A stretch of DNA of 64,000 nt from positions 124,001-188,000 of the forward strand of contig CAJHAA010000003.1 in the NCBI GenBank assembly GCA_904846265.1, read 5' to 3'. The notes below the pieces were generated by a model that was not told the DNA's origin, made no database searches, and saw only the letters and a program-made list of their open reading frames with translations. This DNA comes from Psychrobacter immobilis. Its GTDB lineage: Bacteria; Pseudomonadota; Gammaproteobacteria; Pseudomonadales; Moraxellaceae. This document shows positions 56,482 to 64,000 of the stretch, piece by piece. The position numbers and the translations under genes were made by a program. Within the stretch, counting starts at the first letter, position 1. Every line of letters starts with the position of its first letter.

Positions 56482-57024
56482 ATGAGTAAGCGCACTATAT
56501 CCATCTTGTTGCTTGCGACGATGGCGTTGTTGTCAGGCTGTGATCAGACGCCGCAAGACCCGAACGTGTTGTATTCAGAAAAACATCAAGACCCCATTCA
56601 AGAGCTGGAGATGACAACAGCGGTTGATCGTAGCCAGTTTGCCTATAAACAAACCTTTTATGTGCCCATTTATTCTGACATTTATACCGACAGAGACAAT
56701 CGTAAAGTATTGCTATCAGCGACTTTGAGTGTACGCAATACCACGCTAAAAAAATCACTGTATATCAATAAAATTGACTACTATGGCACTGATGGAACCT
56801 TTATCAAATCCTATTTAAACAAACCGATTGAGCTTCCAGCAATGGCCACGCTCAATTATATCGTCGAAAAAGAAGAGGATAAAGGCGGATCGGGCGCCAA
56901 CTTTATCATCGAAGTCGAAGGGATAGACGAGACGGTCAAGCCTGTCATTGAGGCGGTGATGATTGGTAATTTTAGCAATAAAGGCTTTGCATTTAGTACA
57001 GAAGGTACGCCAGTGGTGCATTGA
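56482..57024 (+). CDS. DUF3124 lipoprotein
   Basis: 180 residues. The signal ISILLLATMALLSGC ends in a lipobox (LSGC), so the mature protein is anchored in the envelope. The DUF3124 domain (~55-170) includes FYVPIYSDIYTDRDNRKVLLSATLSVRNT, a beta-rich segment. The family has no known role. It lies 43 bp after ktrA and 29 bp before the thioesterase, all in one direction. Confidence 0.85.
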   Translation: MSKRTISILLLATMALLSGCDQTPQDPNVLYSEKHQDPIQELEMTTAVDRSQFAYKQTFYVPIYSDIYTDRDNRKVLLSATLSVRNTTLKKSLYINKIDYYGTDGTFIKSYLNKPIELPAMATLNYIVEKEEDKGGSGANFIIEVEGIDETVKPVIEAVMIGNFSNKGFAFSTEGTPVVH

Positions 57025-57053
57025 TTAAGGATAATAAAATCCAAGGAAGGGAT

Positions 57054-57467
57054 ATGTCTGCAACCAAAGAAGAAATTGTCGCCTTTATGGCGTTGGAATT
57101 TCCACAAACCAAATGTGTCATCGAGGCAGTCGGTGACAATCGCTCGACTTTATCACACGATATTGGTATCAATGAATTGCGTCCCGGTGGTACGGTCTCT
57201 GGACCAGTATTGATGAGCATCGCTGATGTGGCTCTCTATGTGGCGATACTTGGTAAAATAGGTATTGTGCCATTAACGGTGACGACGAGTTTGACCATTA
57301 ACTTTTTGCGCAAACCCTCAGCAGAAGCACGTATTATTGCTGAGTGTACGTTGATAAAAGTAGGTCGCACACTAATCGTTGGCGAGGTTGCGCTTTATTC
57401 TGAAGGCTCTCGCGATATGGTGGCTCACGTAGTTGGCACGTATTCCGTACCACCTCAGCACGTCTAG
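57054..57467 (+). CDS. PaaI-family hotdog-fold thioesterase
   Basis: 137 residues from the ATG at 57054, with AAGGAAGG upstream; a TTG-started version from 57021 would overlap the DUF3124 gene and is less likely. The hotdog domain is visible in LRPGGTVSGPVLMSIADVALYVAILG (catalytic Asp in the IADVAL turn) and TTSLTINFLRKPSAEARIIAEC. Acyl-CoA hydrolysis is the family activity; the substrate is unknown. It ends ten bases before a MITE end fragment. Confidence 0.85.
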   Translation: MSATKEEIVAFMALEFPQTKCVIEAVGDNRSTLSHDIGINELRPGGTVSGPVLMSIADVALYVAILGKIGIVPLTVTTSLTINFLRKPSAEARIIAECTLIKVGRTLIVGEVALYSEGSRDMVAHVVGTYSVPPQHV

Positions 57468-57476
57468 CTATTTTTA

Positions 57477-57505
57477 GCCCATTTTTAAAATGAGGACAGG
57501 CCCTA
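57477..57505 (+). mobile_element. Short MITE-end relic after thioesterase gene
   Basis: Contains ATTTTTAAAATGAGGACA then GGCCCTA, the right end of copies A and B with one base changed. Just before it, TTTTTAGCCCATTTTT matches, on the other strand, an inner left-side segment of the element, so this is a rearranged relic. Confidence 0.55.
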
Positions 57506-57558
57506 AAAAAGCAGTGTTATAAAAATTAATGTCATAAAATTAATGCTGATAAGGACTG

Positions 57559-58179
57559 CTACTGTTTGGTTGCCTCGACCTGAATGTTTAAGTGAAGGTT
57601 TTTAGTGACGCCAAACCACGCATATTTATCGATATTCCATTTGGTGCGATCAATCATCGCCGTAAAATCCCCACCACAAATATCTTTTTTGAGCGTAGGG
57701 TGTAGATAACAGTCAAACTTAGTCGCTGTTAAGCTAATAGGATGGGTTTCGCCATTCAGCGTTAGATGACCGTCTACTTTTGTGACCATTGGGCGTGATT
57801 TGCCTTGGCTAAAATACCATTTGTTAGAATCAAAACGTGCCAATGGAAAGCGTTGCATATCAAAGAATCTAGGGCCTGTCAAAGTCTGGTTAAATGCTTT
57901 ATTTCCCGTATTTAGAGAGCTGATCGGAATGGCCAAGGAGATATTGCCAGTTTTTAAACTTGAGTCATATTGCAGTTGACCTTGGACATTATAAAAGCCG
58001 CCCGCAGTGGCAGGGGATTGGAAGCGTTCAATGGCAAAGCGCACATGGGTACCAGCAGGATTGATGGTATAACTGGCGGCATGGCTGCTATGTGCAGCGC
58101 TTATTATTAATAATGGCAGCGACAATGTCAGTGAAGGGTAGAGATGTGATTTTTTTAGAATAAAAGATAGGATGCTCAT
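57559..58179 (-). CDS. YceI-family exported protein
   Basis: 206 residues from the ATG at 58179, which has AAAGGA upstream; an upstream reading to 58269 adds an improbable Arg-rich leader. The signal peptide ends at HSSHA, and the YceI beta-barrel domain (~37-206) begins SYTINPAGTHVRFAIERF. Closing strands include the family motif KWNIDKYAWFGVT. YceI proteins bind polyprenoids or lipids in the periplasm; the ligand here is unknown. Stands alone, convergent with the thioesterase gene. Confidence 0.88.
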   Translation of the reverse strand: MSILSFILKKSHLYPSLTLSLPLLIISAAHSSHAASYTINPAGTHVRFAIERFQSPATAGGFYNVQGQLQYDSSLKTGNISLAIPISSLNTGNKAFNQTLTGPRFFDMQRFPLARFDSNKWYFSQGKSRPMVTKVDGHLTLNGETHPISLTATKFDCYLHPTLKKDICGGDFTAMIDRTKWNIDKYAWFGVTKNLHLNIQVEATKQ

Positions 58180-58353
58180 AGCTACATTCCTTTGCGGGCT
58201 ATTGATAAATAAAGAACGTCGTCGACGAGCGCAATCCATGCTGTTACTCAATATTAAGTCAGTCAGCAATAACTATTTATACATTATTTATCAAATGCTT
58301 AGTAGCTTTATTTTCATAAGGGTATCATTGTTAATTTGGCTATTATTCAACAG

Positions 58354-59175
58354 CTAAGATTGGGTTTTCGACGATTTTTGAAAGCTTGCCGCATTAGGTT
58401 TTTTGCCATTAGCATTGATACTGTTGGCTTTATTCGCTACTGGGTATTTAAAAAATAGCGTTGCAAGCGCGCAGGTTATGGTCAATGATAGAAGCATCGA
58501 TACTAATGTATGACTAAAAAAATGATCACCAAACAGCATCTTATACAGTCCCATCGTCCATCCTACGACCGTGACTATTTCAAATATCCTATAGCGATAC
58601 TGATGTAGAGTGGGTAAAAATGCCAAGCCATATAGAGAAAATCCGGCACTGGCATGAGCCGCTGGGAAGCACTTGGCAGGCGTGTTAGCGACTATATTTT
58701 GCCAAATATTTAGATAAGGCAAGTCGCCACCAAACAGTATTAAATGATTGGGGCAACTGACATGAGTCACACCTTTGAGTAGCGCAATCATACTGGGAAC
58801 GGCAATTAAAACAAGCAGTAGATAACTTATTTCACGCGTGGATAAAGGCGTGAGCCGTTTATTGTACTTAGCATTTTTTATTACCAGATTGATGTCTGAA
58901 TCCTGTTTATGTCTCAGAATTAGAACAGCTATGAGATAAATGCCAAGCAAGATGAGTAGCAATTTAGGTAAGTCATAAAAAATAAAGGCAAAAGGTTGTG
59001 TGCCTTTTTCTAGTAGCCAGTGTCCATTAGTATAAAAAAGCTCACTAATATGAATGTCTAATTGGCTGTGCTCAAACAACAGTGTGGCTATGATGGTCAA
59101 GCATAGGAGTTTAAGCCAGACTCCATTGGCTGAATATGTCTTCAAAATACAACACTCAATAATGCCATCATCCAC
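58354..59175 (-). CDS. PAP2-family membrane phosphatase
   Basis: About 263-273 residues with six membrane helices. PAP2 motifs are visible as KGVTHVSCPNHL (motif 1 region), FPAAHASAG (motif 2 with catalytic His) and GDHFFSHTLVSML (motif 3). Relatives remove phosphate from lipids such as phosphatidate, undecaprenyl-PP or lipid A. No in-frame ATG exists near the start. A GTG at 59175, inside dgkA, or a TTG overlapping the dgkA stop is likely used, so it is translationally coupled to dgkA. A polar C-terminal tail follows. Confidence 0.85.
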   Translation of the reverse strand: MDDGIIECCILKTYSANGVWLKLLCLTIIATLLFEHSQLDIHISELFYTNGHWLLEKGTQPFAFIFYDLPKLLLILLGIYLIAVLILRHKQDSDINLVIKNAKYNKRLTPLSTREISYLLLVLIAVPSMIALLKGVTHVSCPNHLILFGGDLPYLNIWQNIVANTPAKCFPAAHASAGFSLYGLAFLPTLHQYRYRIFEIVTVVGWTMGLYKMLFGDHFFSHTLVSMLLSLTITCALATLFFKYPVANKANSINANGKKPNAASFQKSSKTQS

Positions 59176-59615
59176 AAGATAAATAGCAGCATTAATGCCA
59201 AAAATTGCGCCGCAGAGCCAACATCTTTGGCTATCTTTGCCAGTGGATGCTTGGCGGTCGATGTGTGATCGACACTGGCTTCGATTCCAGTGTTAATGAG
59301 TTCGACGATTAATGATAAGAAAGAAGCGATGACCAGCAGCATTTTGACGCTGATAGTGAAAGGGCACAATATAATAGCCGTGAATAATATGAGATTGAGC
59401 CAAAATACTTGTCGAAAAGCCGCCTCAAATTTGTAAGCTGCTTTAAAGCCGTCCAGAGAGTAACCAGCGGCTTTTATAATACGGTAAAATCCTGTTTTAC
59501 CCTTGGCGTCACTGGCATAGCTATGAGGTAGCAGTTGTTTTTTGCCTGCTATTGGGCTTAAAACCCCACGACTCGTCGACTGGTTTTCAAGATTAATAGG
59601 ATTTGCTTTATTCAT
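59142..59615 (-). CDS. dgkA: Diacylglycerol kinase
   Basis: 157 residues, longer than E. coli DgkA (122) by a polar N-terminal extension of about 35. Three membrane helices and the catalytic motif VELINTGIEASVDH with AKHPLAKIAKDVGSAAQ identify DgkA, which phosphorylates diacylglycerol to phosphatidate at the inner membrane. It lies downstream of an eptA - response regulator - histidine kinase block and overlaps the PAP2 gene. EptA releases diacylglycerol, so a recycling role is plausible. Confidence 0.93.
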   Translation of the reverse strand: MNKANPINLENQSTSRGVLSPIAGKKQLLPHSYASDAKGKTGFYRIIKAAGYSLDGFKAAYKFEAAFRQVFWLNLILFTAIILCPFTISVKMLLVIASFLSLIVELINTGIEASVDHTSTAKHPLAKIAKDVGSAAQFLALMLLFILWMMALLSVVF

Positions 59616-59770
59616 GTCAAATGCTTCACAGTCTATTAATATTAAGGTATGCGATAAATGTTAATCATTTAATCGTGGAAAAAATAAATGGACGAAATAA
59701 ATCAGCAGATATTAAGTATAAGCGGGCAGGCATTAAGAAAACGTTAAGCTTTTTTAAATAGAGATATTCT

Positions 59771-61117
59771 CTAATGATAATTGATGATAAAGGTACTGCC
59801 ACCTAACGGGTTGACTTGATGAGTAAGCTGCCAGTCCATATGTGTCATGATGCGCTGTACGATACTGAGCCCCAAGCCTGTGCCTTCTACTGGATAATGG
59901 GCGTCAGCTGCCAATAATGATTCTGTATCCAATGAGATGTCTTTATAATGATGCTCTAGACGCTCAAATCTCTCATATAGCAGCGGCATCATCACCTCAG
60001 GAATACCTAGACCAGTATCAGTGACGGTGATTTTTTCAGCATCGATAGTGATGATGACCTCACCCTCATCGGTGTACTGAAACGCATTTTTTATCAAATT
60101 ACCCAGTGCCATTTTTAGTAGTTCAGGTCGTACGTGTGCGACATACAGCTGTTCTGCGACTATGTTACAGGTGACTGACTTATGGCGAAGCAAGTAATTT
60201 AAGCGCTGTACTTCATTTAACGCGATGTCATTGATAGACGTTGCTGGTGCATCCAGTTTTTCAGGAGCACGAGACAGCAATAATAAGGCGCTGATAATCT
60301 CCGAGGTTTCTTTGGCGGTCGTACTGATACGAGTGGCAAATGCGCTCAAGTGAGGGTCGTTTTCTAGTTGTGAGGACAATACTTCTGATGCCCCCATGAT
60401 AATCGTCAAAGGCGTGCGCAGCTCGTGACTGACATCACCAGTAAATAGCTGCTCGCGTTTGAGGTACTGCTCAAGTTTGTGGTTTTTTTCATCGATTGCG
60501 CGTGCTAACACGCCAACCTCGGAGGGCAGATGCGTCAATTCCGTCAAGTTGCGATGATCTGTTTCTACGGCTTGCTTTAAGTCTAATAAAGGTTTAATGA
60601 TTTGCTTGGAGGACAGCGATGAAAATATCGCTGCAATCAATAAGCTCAAAATGACCGCTATTTTTAGGGCGTTGGCAAATATGTCTTCTAAATGCTCAAA
60701 TATGGCTAAAACAGGGTAATTCCCCATCACCATTTCAGTATTTTCTAAGTAGGTTAAAATGTAGTTTTCTTTGTCTTTTTTATAATTAAAAAAATGTAAC
60801 TCTGTAGTCGATTGACCATTTGTAGTGGTGACAGTGACGGGCATCTCTTGTACGGTTTGGGTGGCCAGTTTTTGCAGATTGCTCGGTGCGTTATCGAAGC
60901 GATAAATTTTAATACCCGGTTCAGCGGTATAAATAGGCTGATCGCCTTCTTTTTCTTGGCTAAGCTCTAACTGTTGCAATAAGCGAGCTTTGACCAGCTG
61001 TTGCTCCATTCTGACTTCGGCATACATGAAAATACTGACGAAAGTGGCACACAGTAATAGGGCAAATAACAAGTAGGAGAGTCGAAACTTATTAGCAATG
61101 GAGTCGATATTAAACAT
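59771..61117 (-). CDS. Two-component sensor histidine kinase (PmrB-like)
   Basis: About 448 residues from ATG 61117; the ORF extends to 61165 but no good site supports that. Two membrane helices (~14-32 and ~150-168, counting from 61117) bracket a periplasmic sensor domain. A HAMP-like linker follows, then the dimerisation His in GDVSHELRTPLTIIMG (H231) and the HATPase domain with N-box NLIKNAFQYTDEG, G1 TDTGLGIP and G2 EGTGLGLSIV. It pairs with the response regulator upstream. The signal may be cationic peptides or metals, as for PmrB. That is inferred from the eptA neighbour. Confidence 0.9.
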   Translation of the reverse strand: MFNIDSIANKFRLSYLLFALLLCATFVSIFMYAEVRMEQQLVKARLLQQLELSQEKEGDQPIYTAEPGIKIYRFDNAPSNLQKLATQTVQEMPVTVTTTNGQSTTELHFFNYKKDKENYILTYLENTEMVMGNYPVLAIFEHLEDIFANALKIAVILSLLIAAIFSSLSSKQIIKPLLDLKQAVETDHRNLTELTHLPSEVGVLARAIDEKNHKLEQYLKREQLFTGDVSHELRTPLTIIMGASEVLSSQLENDPHLSAFATRISTTAKETSEIISALLLLSRAPEKLDAPATSINDIALNEVQRLNYLLRHKSVTCNIVAEQLYVAHVRPELLKMALGNLIKNAFQYTDEGEVIITIDAEKITVTDTGLGIPEVMMPLLYERFERLEHHYKDISLDTESLLAADAHYPVEGTGLGLSIVQRIMTHMDWQLTHQVNPLGGSTFIINYH

Positions 61118-61189
61118 GATATTTACTTCGTTGTGAAAGACGATATGAAAGACGTTGAGAGTCAAATAAGGACATCAGACGATGATTTT

Positions 61190-61876
61190 TTAGGCTTTAT
61201 CAGGATCAATAATCTGATAACCGACACCAGGCAACGTGACTATCATGATTTTATCGAACGGCTTATCTACCTGCGCGCGGACCCCATGCATGTGAGTGCG
61301 CAGTGCATCACTGCTTGGTATGTCTTCGCCCCATACTTTTTCTTCCAGCTCGGTTTTGCTAACCACGCGCGGCGCCGCACTCATCAAGGTATGTAGTATT
61401 TTGAAGCCTGTGGGTGTGAGTTTTAGCGACTTACCTTCACGTGTAATCGTATGCTCACTATGATTTAAAGACAATGTGCCAACAGTTAAACCATGCTCAA
61501 AATGATCATCTTTATGTCGGCGTATGAGAGCCTTAATACGAGATTCTAATTCCACCAATGAGAAAGGCTTAACCAGATAATCGTCAGCGCCACTATCGAA
61601 TCCTGCCACTTTATCTAAAATCGTATCGCGAGCGGTCAGCATCAATACTGGCGTTTTGTCATGCAGCTCTTCCCTGAGCTTTTTGCACAGTTTAGTGCCA
61701 TCCATACCCGGCAGCATGACATCTAACAAGATGACGTCATATCGATTATTCGATGCGAGCGTTAAGCCACTAATGCTATTATGGGCATTGTCTAGCTCAA
61801 AGCCTTTCGGCTCAAAAAAAGCATAAATATTGGCGACGATATCGGGATTGTCTTCAATGATGAGTATCTTGTACAT
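61190..61876 (-). CDS. OmpR/PhoB-family response regulator (PmrA-like)
   Basis: 228 residues. Receiver domain (1-120) with D52 in VILLDVMLPGMDG, the acidic pair in IIEDN and Lys in DYLVKPFS. The winged-helix DNA-binding domain (~130-225) contains LTPTGFKILHTLMSA and the recognition helix DALRTHMHGVRAQVD. The gene follows eptA by about 40 bp and precedes the kinase, so the three are likely one operon. It probably activates eptA and may bind upstream of it. Confidence 0.92.
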   Translation of the reverse strand: MYKILIIEDNPDIVANIYAFFEPKGFELDNAHNSISGLTLASNNRYDVILLDVMLPGMDGTKLCKKLREELHDKTPVLMLTARDTILDKVAGFDSGADDYLVKPFSLVELESRIKALIRRHKDDHFEHGLTVGTLSLNHSEHTITREGKSLKLTPTGFKILHTLMSAAPRVVSKTELEEKVWGEDIPSSDALRTHMHGVRAQVDKPFDKIMIVTLPGVGYQIIDPDKA

Positions 61877-61916
61877 GAGTATTATTACCTAAAAAGGCGG
61901 AGCGATGATAAAGAAG

Positions 61917-63629
61917 TCAATTATCCACTTTAAAAAAGGTGGGTGCTGCTTTGGTTTCGTCAGTGGTGATACCAAAAAACTGAAGCAAGGTTGGCGTAAT
62001 AAAATCATGTGATACGGGCTGATCAATCATGTTAGCTAGGCTACTGTTAGCAATAGTGCTGCTATCAATGCCGTTGCCAGTCGGTGACCAAATAATCACT
62101 GGCACGTGCTTTTGTGCATTTGGCGCAATAGCGTATGGCAGACCATGCAAGTAAATATTGTTTTCGCCCAAACTTTCTCCATGATCACTAATATATACCA
62201 TCACCACCTCATAATCTTGCTCATAGGGTTTTAAGGTGTCGATTACGCTATTTAAAAAATAATCTGTATAACGAATGGCATTGTCATAACCATTGATAAC
62301 CGATTGGCTGTCGCATTTTGATAGCTCATTGGTCATACAGACGGGCTGATATTCTGCAAAATCTTTAGGGTAACGCTTAAAATAGGCGGGTCCATGATTG
62401 CCCATTTGATGCAGCAAAATAAGTGTGTCTTTAAGTGTCTCTTTCTGTGAGCTGCCTGACTTAACCAGTTTATCAAAACCATCAAGCATACCTATGTCTC
62501 GACACTCAATATCACAATCTGGATTGAGCGCGGCTGTTTTATAATCCTCAAAAGTTACGCGGTCAGCCACTCCTTTGGCGCTAGAGTTATTGTCTCGCCA
62601 AACGACATTGACGCCTTGCTTGTGTAGCGTATCGAGCACGTTTTCATTATAGCTAGCGCTATCAGGGTCATAATTTTCTCTATTGGCGTAGCTAAACATG
62701 CAGGGTACTGAATAGGCGGTGGATGTGCCGCATGACGAGGCGTCTTTAAAGCTGTAGATGTCTGATTGTTTTGAAAGCAAAGGCGTGGTGTTGCGCTCAT
62801 AACCGTTTAAGCCAATATGGTCAGCACGAACGGTTTCTCCTACTACAAATACCATCAACTTAGGTTTTACAGCGCTGTTGCTAGTGTTAAAAGAAATGCT
62901 ACGCTTTGCATCTGTGGCATGAGGAATTAGTGTATCGGGACGACGGCGCTCAGCGATATAATCAGTACCCAGTTTGATAACAGAGTAAACAGGAGTAATA
63001 GGATTGACATAACTACGGACTATTTTGTGCTGGCGAAAAAAGCTGGCGTATTGGTCACCAAATGGCACCAGACATACCGCTATTAATACGATAGATAGTA
63101 ATAGGGTGACTGATTTTTGAAGGACTGCTCGTTGCCAAGACAATCGCTTTAGACGAATGTTACCAATCATGAAAGCAGGTACTATACCTAGTAAAAACAG
63201 GCGAATAAATAGACTGGGCGCCATTAATCCCATGGCTTCTGCTTGATCGGTTTGTAAGCCGTTAATGAGCATATCACGATTAAATATCGTCCCGTAGGCG
63301 TCGGTAAAGTAACCACAGATAGCTGCAATCAGCACCATTACGATAAGCACTACTTTTGCCGTTGAGCGATAACACAGCAGTGACAACACCAACCACATCA
63401 GCCCAAATAATAAGCCTATGATGGAAAAAATAAAGCCCGTGTTTGTGCTCAATGGATAAACGCTGAGTACTTGCTCAAAAAAGCCAATATTCGCTGTCGC
63501 TACTAAGTACAGAGCAACAACTATGATCAGATGATTGAGATTGATCTCACGATCATAGAACTTGCTTAGGAAGCGGATTTTTTTATTGGCTTTGGGTACA
63601 TCGATTTTGGCGGCTTGAGATATTGACAT
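61917..63629 (-). CDS. eptA: Phosphoethanolamine-lipid A transferase (EptA/MCR-like)
   Basis: About 570 residues from ATG 63629; a TTG at 63644 is an alternative. Five N-terminal membrane helices (~35-195) precede a periplasmic sulfatase-fold domain. The catalytic Thr is T304 in SCGTSTAYSVPCMF, and metal ligands include the Glu in VVGETVRADH and DHGESLGEN. Six cysteines pair as in MCR-1: the two in the catalytic loop, CDIEC, and CMTNELSKC. The enzyme adds phosphoethanolamine to lipid A using phosphatidylethanolamine and so lowers susceptibility to polymyxin. The downstream two-component genes probably regulate it. Confidence 0.93.
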   Translation of the reverse strand: MSISQAAKIDVPKANKKIRFLSKFYDREINLNHLIIVVALYLVATANIGFFEQVLSVYPLSTNTGFIFSIIGLLFGLMWLVLSLLCYRSTAKVVLIVMVLIAAICGYFTDAYGTIFNRDMLINGLQTDQAEAMGLMAPSLFIRLFLLGIVPAFMIGNIRLKRLSWQRAVLQKSVTLLLSIVLIAVCLVPFGDQYASFFRQHKIVRSYVNPITPVYSVIKLGTDYIAERRRPDTLIPHATDAKRSISFNTSNSAVKPKLMVFVVGETVRADHIGLNGYERNTTPLLSKQSDIYSFKDASSCGTSTAYSVPCMFSYANRENYDPDSASYNENVLDTLHKQGVNVVWRDNNSSAKGVADRVTFEDYKTAALNPDCDIECRDIGMLDGFDKLVKSGSSQKETLKDTLILLHQMGNHGPAYFKRYPKDFAEYQPVCMTNELSKCDSQSVINGYDNAIRYTDYFLNSVIDTLKPYEQDYEVVMVYISDHGESLGENNIYLHGLPYAIAPNAQKHVPVIIWSPTGNGIDSSTIANSSLANMIDQPVSHDFITPTLLQFFGITTDETKAAPTFFKVDN

Positions 63630-63741
63630 ACAAGTACTTCTCAACAGGATGGTAAGGAGTGTAATGCCTTACAGTAACAAGTACGCTGTTAAGAAGATGT
63701 TAAGGTAGTTGAATTCAATAAGATATTAGGACATATTAGGG

Positions 63742-64000
63742 TCTGTTGAACATTCACAAATAGGCACTGCTGATTGATCAAATCGTTTCAGACAAGGCGC
63801 AAATTGAAGATAATGCTCGTGCCTTAGCTAGACTTGCAACACAGTATGAAGCGATTTTAACATCAGCTCAAAGAGACAGGACTCTTTTTTGCCGCTTCGT
63901 CATTAAAAACATCCGCTTAGAACGACTAAACTAGATATTTTTAATCTAAAATCGACTAAAAAATAGTCACTGTCAGTGCCGTGGTCGAATGTTCAACAGA
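63742..64000 (+). mobile_element. Internally deleted insertion sequence (transposase 3' remnant)
   Basis: The left end TCTGTTGAACATTC (63742-63755) is matched by GAATGTTCAACAGA (63987-64000) at the window edge, giving 14-bp terminal inverted repeats. Between them is only ~230 bp, with an open frame of 56 codons (63764-63931) ending TAG. The element looks like an IS5-type insertion sequence that lost most of its transposase. The family call is tentative. Confidence 0.7.
63764..63934 (+). pseudogene. Transposase C-terminal remnant
   Basis: An open frame of 56 codons with no start codon of its own, bounded upstream by an in-frame TAG (63761-63763) and ending at TAG 63932-63934. It encodes a peptide with QYEAILTSAQRDRTLFCRF and ends in IKNIRLERLN. 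The basic, helical tail with Arg/Leu repeats resembles the C-termini of IS5-group transposases. It lies inside the terminal repeats, so it is a dead remnant. Confidence 0.55.

Overview
This window looks like an ordinary chromosomal stretch from a Moraxellaceae gammaproteobacterium, most likely Psychrobacter. The grounds are the moderate GC content, the long 528-residue isocitrate lyase, the purN-purM/perM/hda neighbourhood, an MCR/EptA-like phosphoethanolamine transferase beside a PmrAB-like two-component system, and a choline-betaine locus next to a Ktr potassium system. The genus is inferred from gene content and style; no database search was run. I see no prophage, CRISPR array, conjugative element or restriction system.

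Layout. 1-6.7 kb: the 3' end of argG, a membrane protein of unknown function, a signal-less YkuD-domain enzyme (probably a cytoplasmic L,D-carboxypeptidase), a nitroreductase, a CYTH-CHAD protein and a DUF4349 lipoprotein. 6.7-12 kb: isocitrate lyase, a divergent LysR regulator and a succinate-semialdehyde dehydrogenase. 12-17 kb: purMN, a PerM/AI-2E permease, hda and a DUF2057 protein. 17-24.8 kb: Dps, a YcxB-like protein, serS, tkt, a LysE exporter and a NERD-domain protein. 24.8-30.8 kb: a complete dppABCDF-type peptide transporter on the minus strand. 31-36.3 kb: an alcohol/aldehyde oxidation cluster (GMC oxidoreductase, DUF779, Zn-ADH, ALDH). 36.5-42.2 kb: a PIF1-like helicase, an unusual GAPDH, two tandem tRNA-Ser(UGA) genes, a lipoprotein, a ribbon-helix-helix protein and tRNA-Asn. 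42.7-49.4 kb: an SMR transporter with a TetR regulator, then betB, betA and betT. 49.6-57.5 kb: a YgjP-type metallopeptidase, small proteins, an amine oxidase, an EamA transporter, ktrB-ktrA, a DUF3124 lipoprotein and a thioesterase. 57.5-63.6 kb: a YceI protein and a minus-strand block eptA - response regulator - histidine kinase - dgkA - PAP2. The right edge holds an internally deleted insertion sequence.

Two functional groupings stand out. The first is osmoadaptation: choline uptake (BetT) and its oxidation to glycine betaine (BetA, BetB), followed about 4.5 kb later by K+ uptake (KtrB/KtrA). The second is envelope remodelling: EptA moves phosphoethanolamine from phosphatidylethanolamine and leaves diacylglycerol, which DgkA can rephosphorylate; a PAP2 phosphatase and a two-component system lie in the same block.

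The least-explained structure is a family of 174-bp MITE-like elements with 15-bp terminal inverted repeats bounded by TA. There are two full copies and three end fragments. Other points are a pentapeptide-like minisatellite inside the CYTH-CHAD gene, the probable dpp operon terminator buried in the coding sequence of the convergent gene, and tandem 16-bp repeats upstream of aceA.
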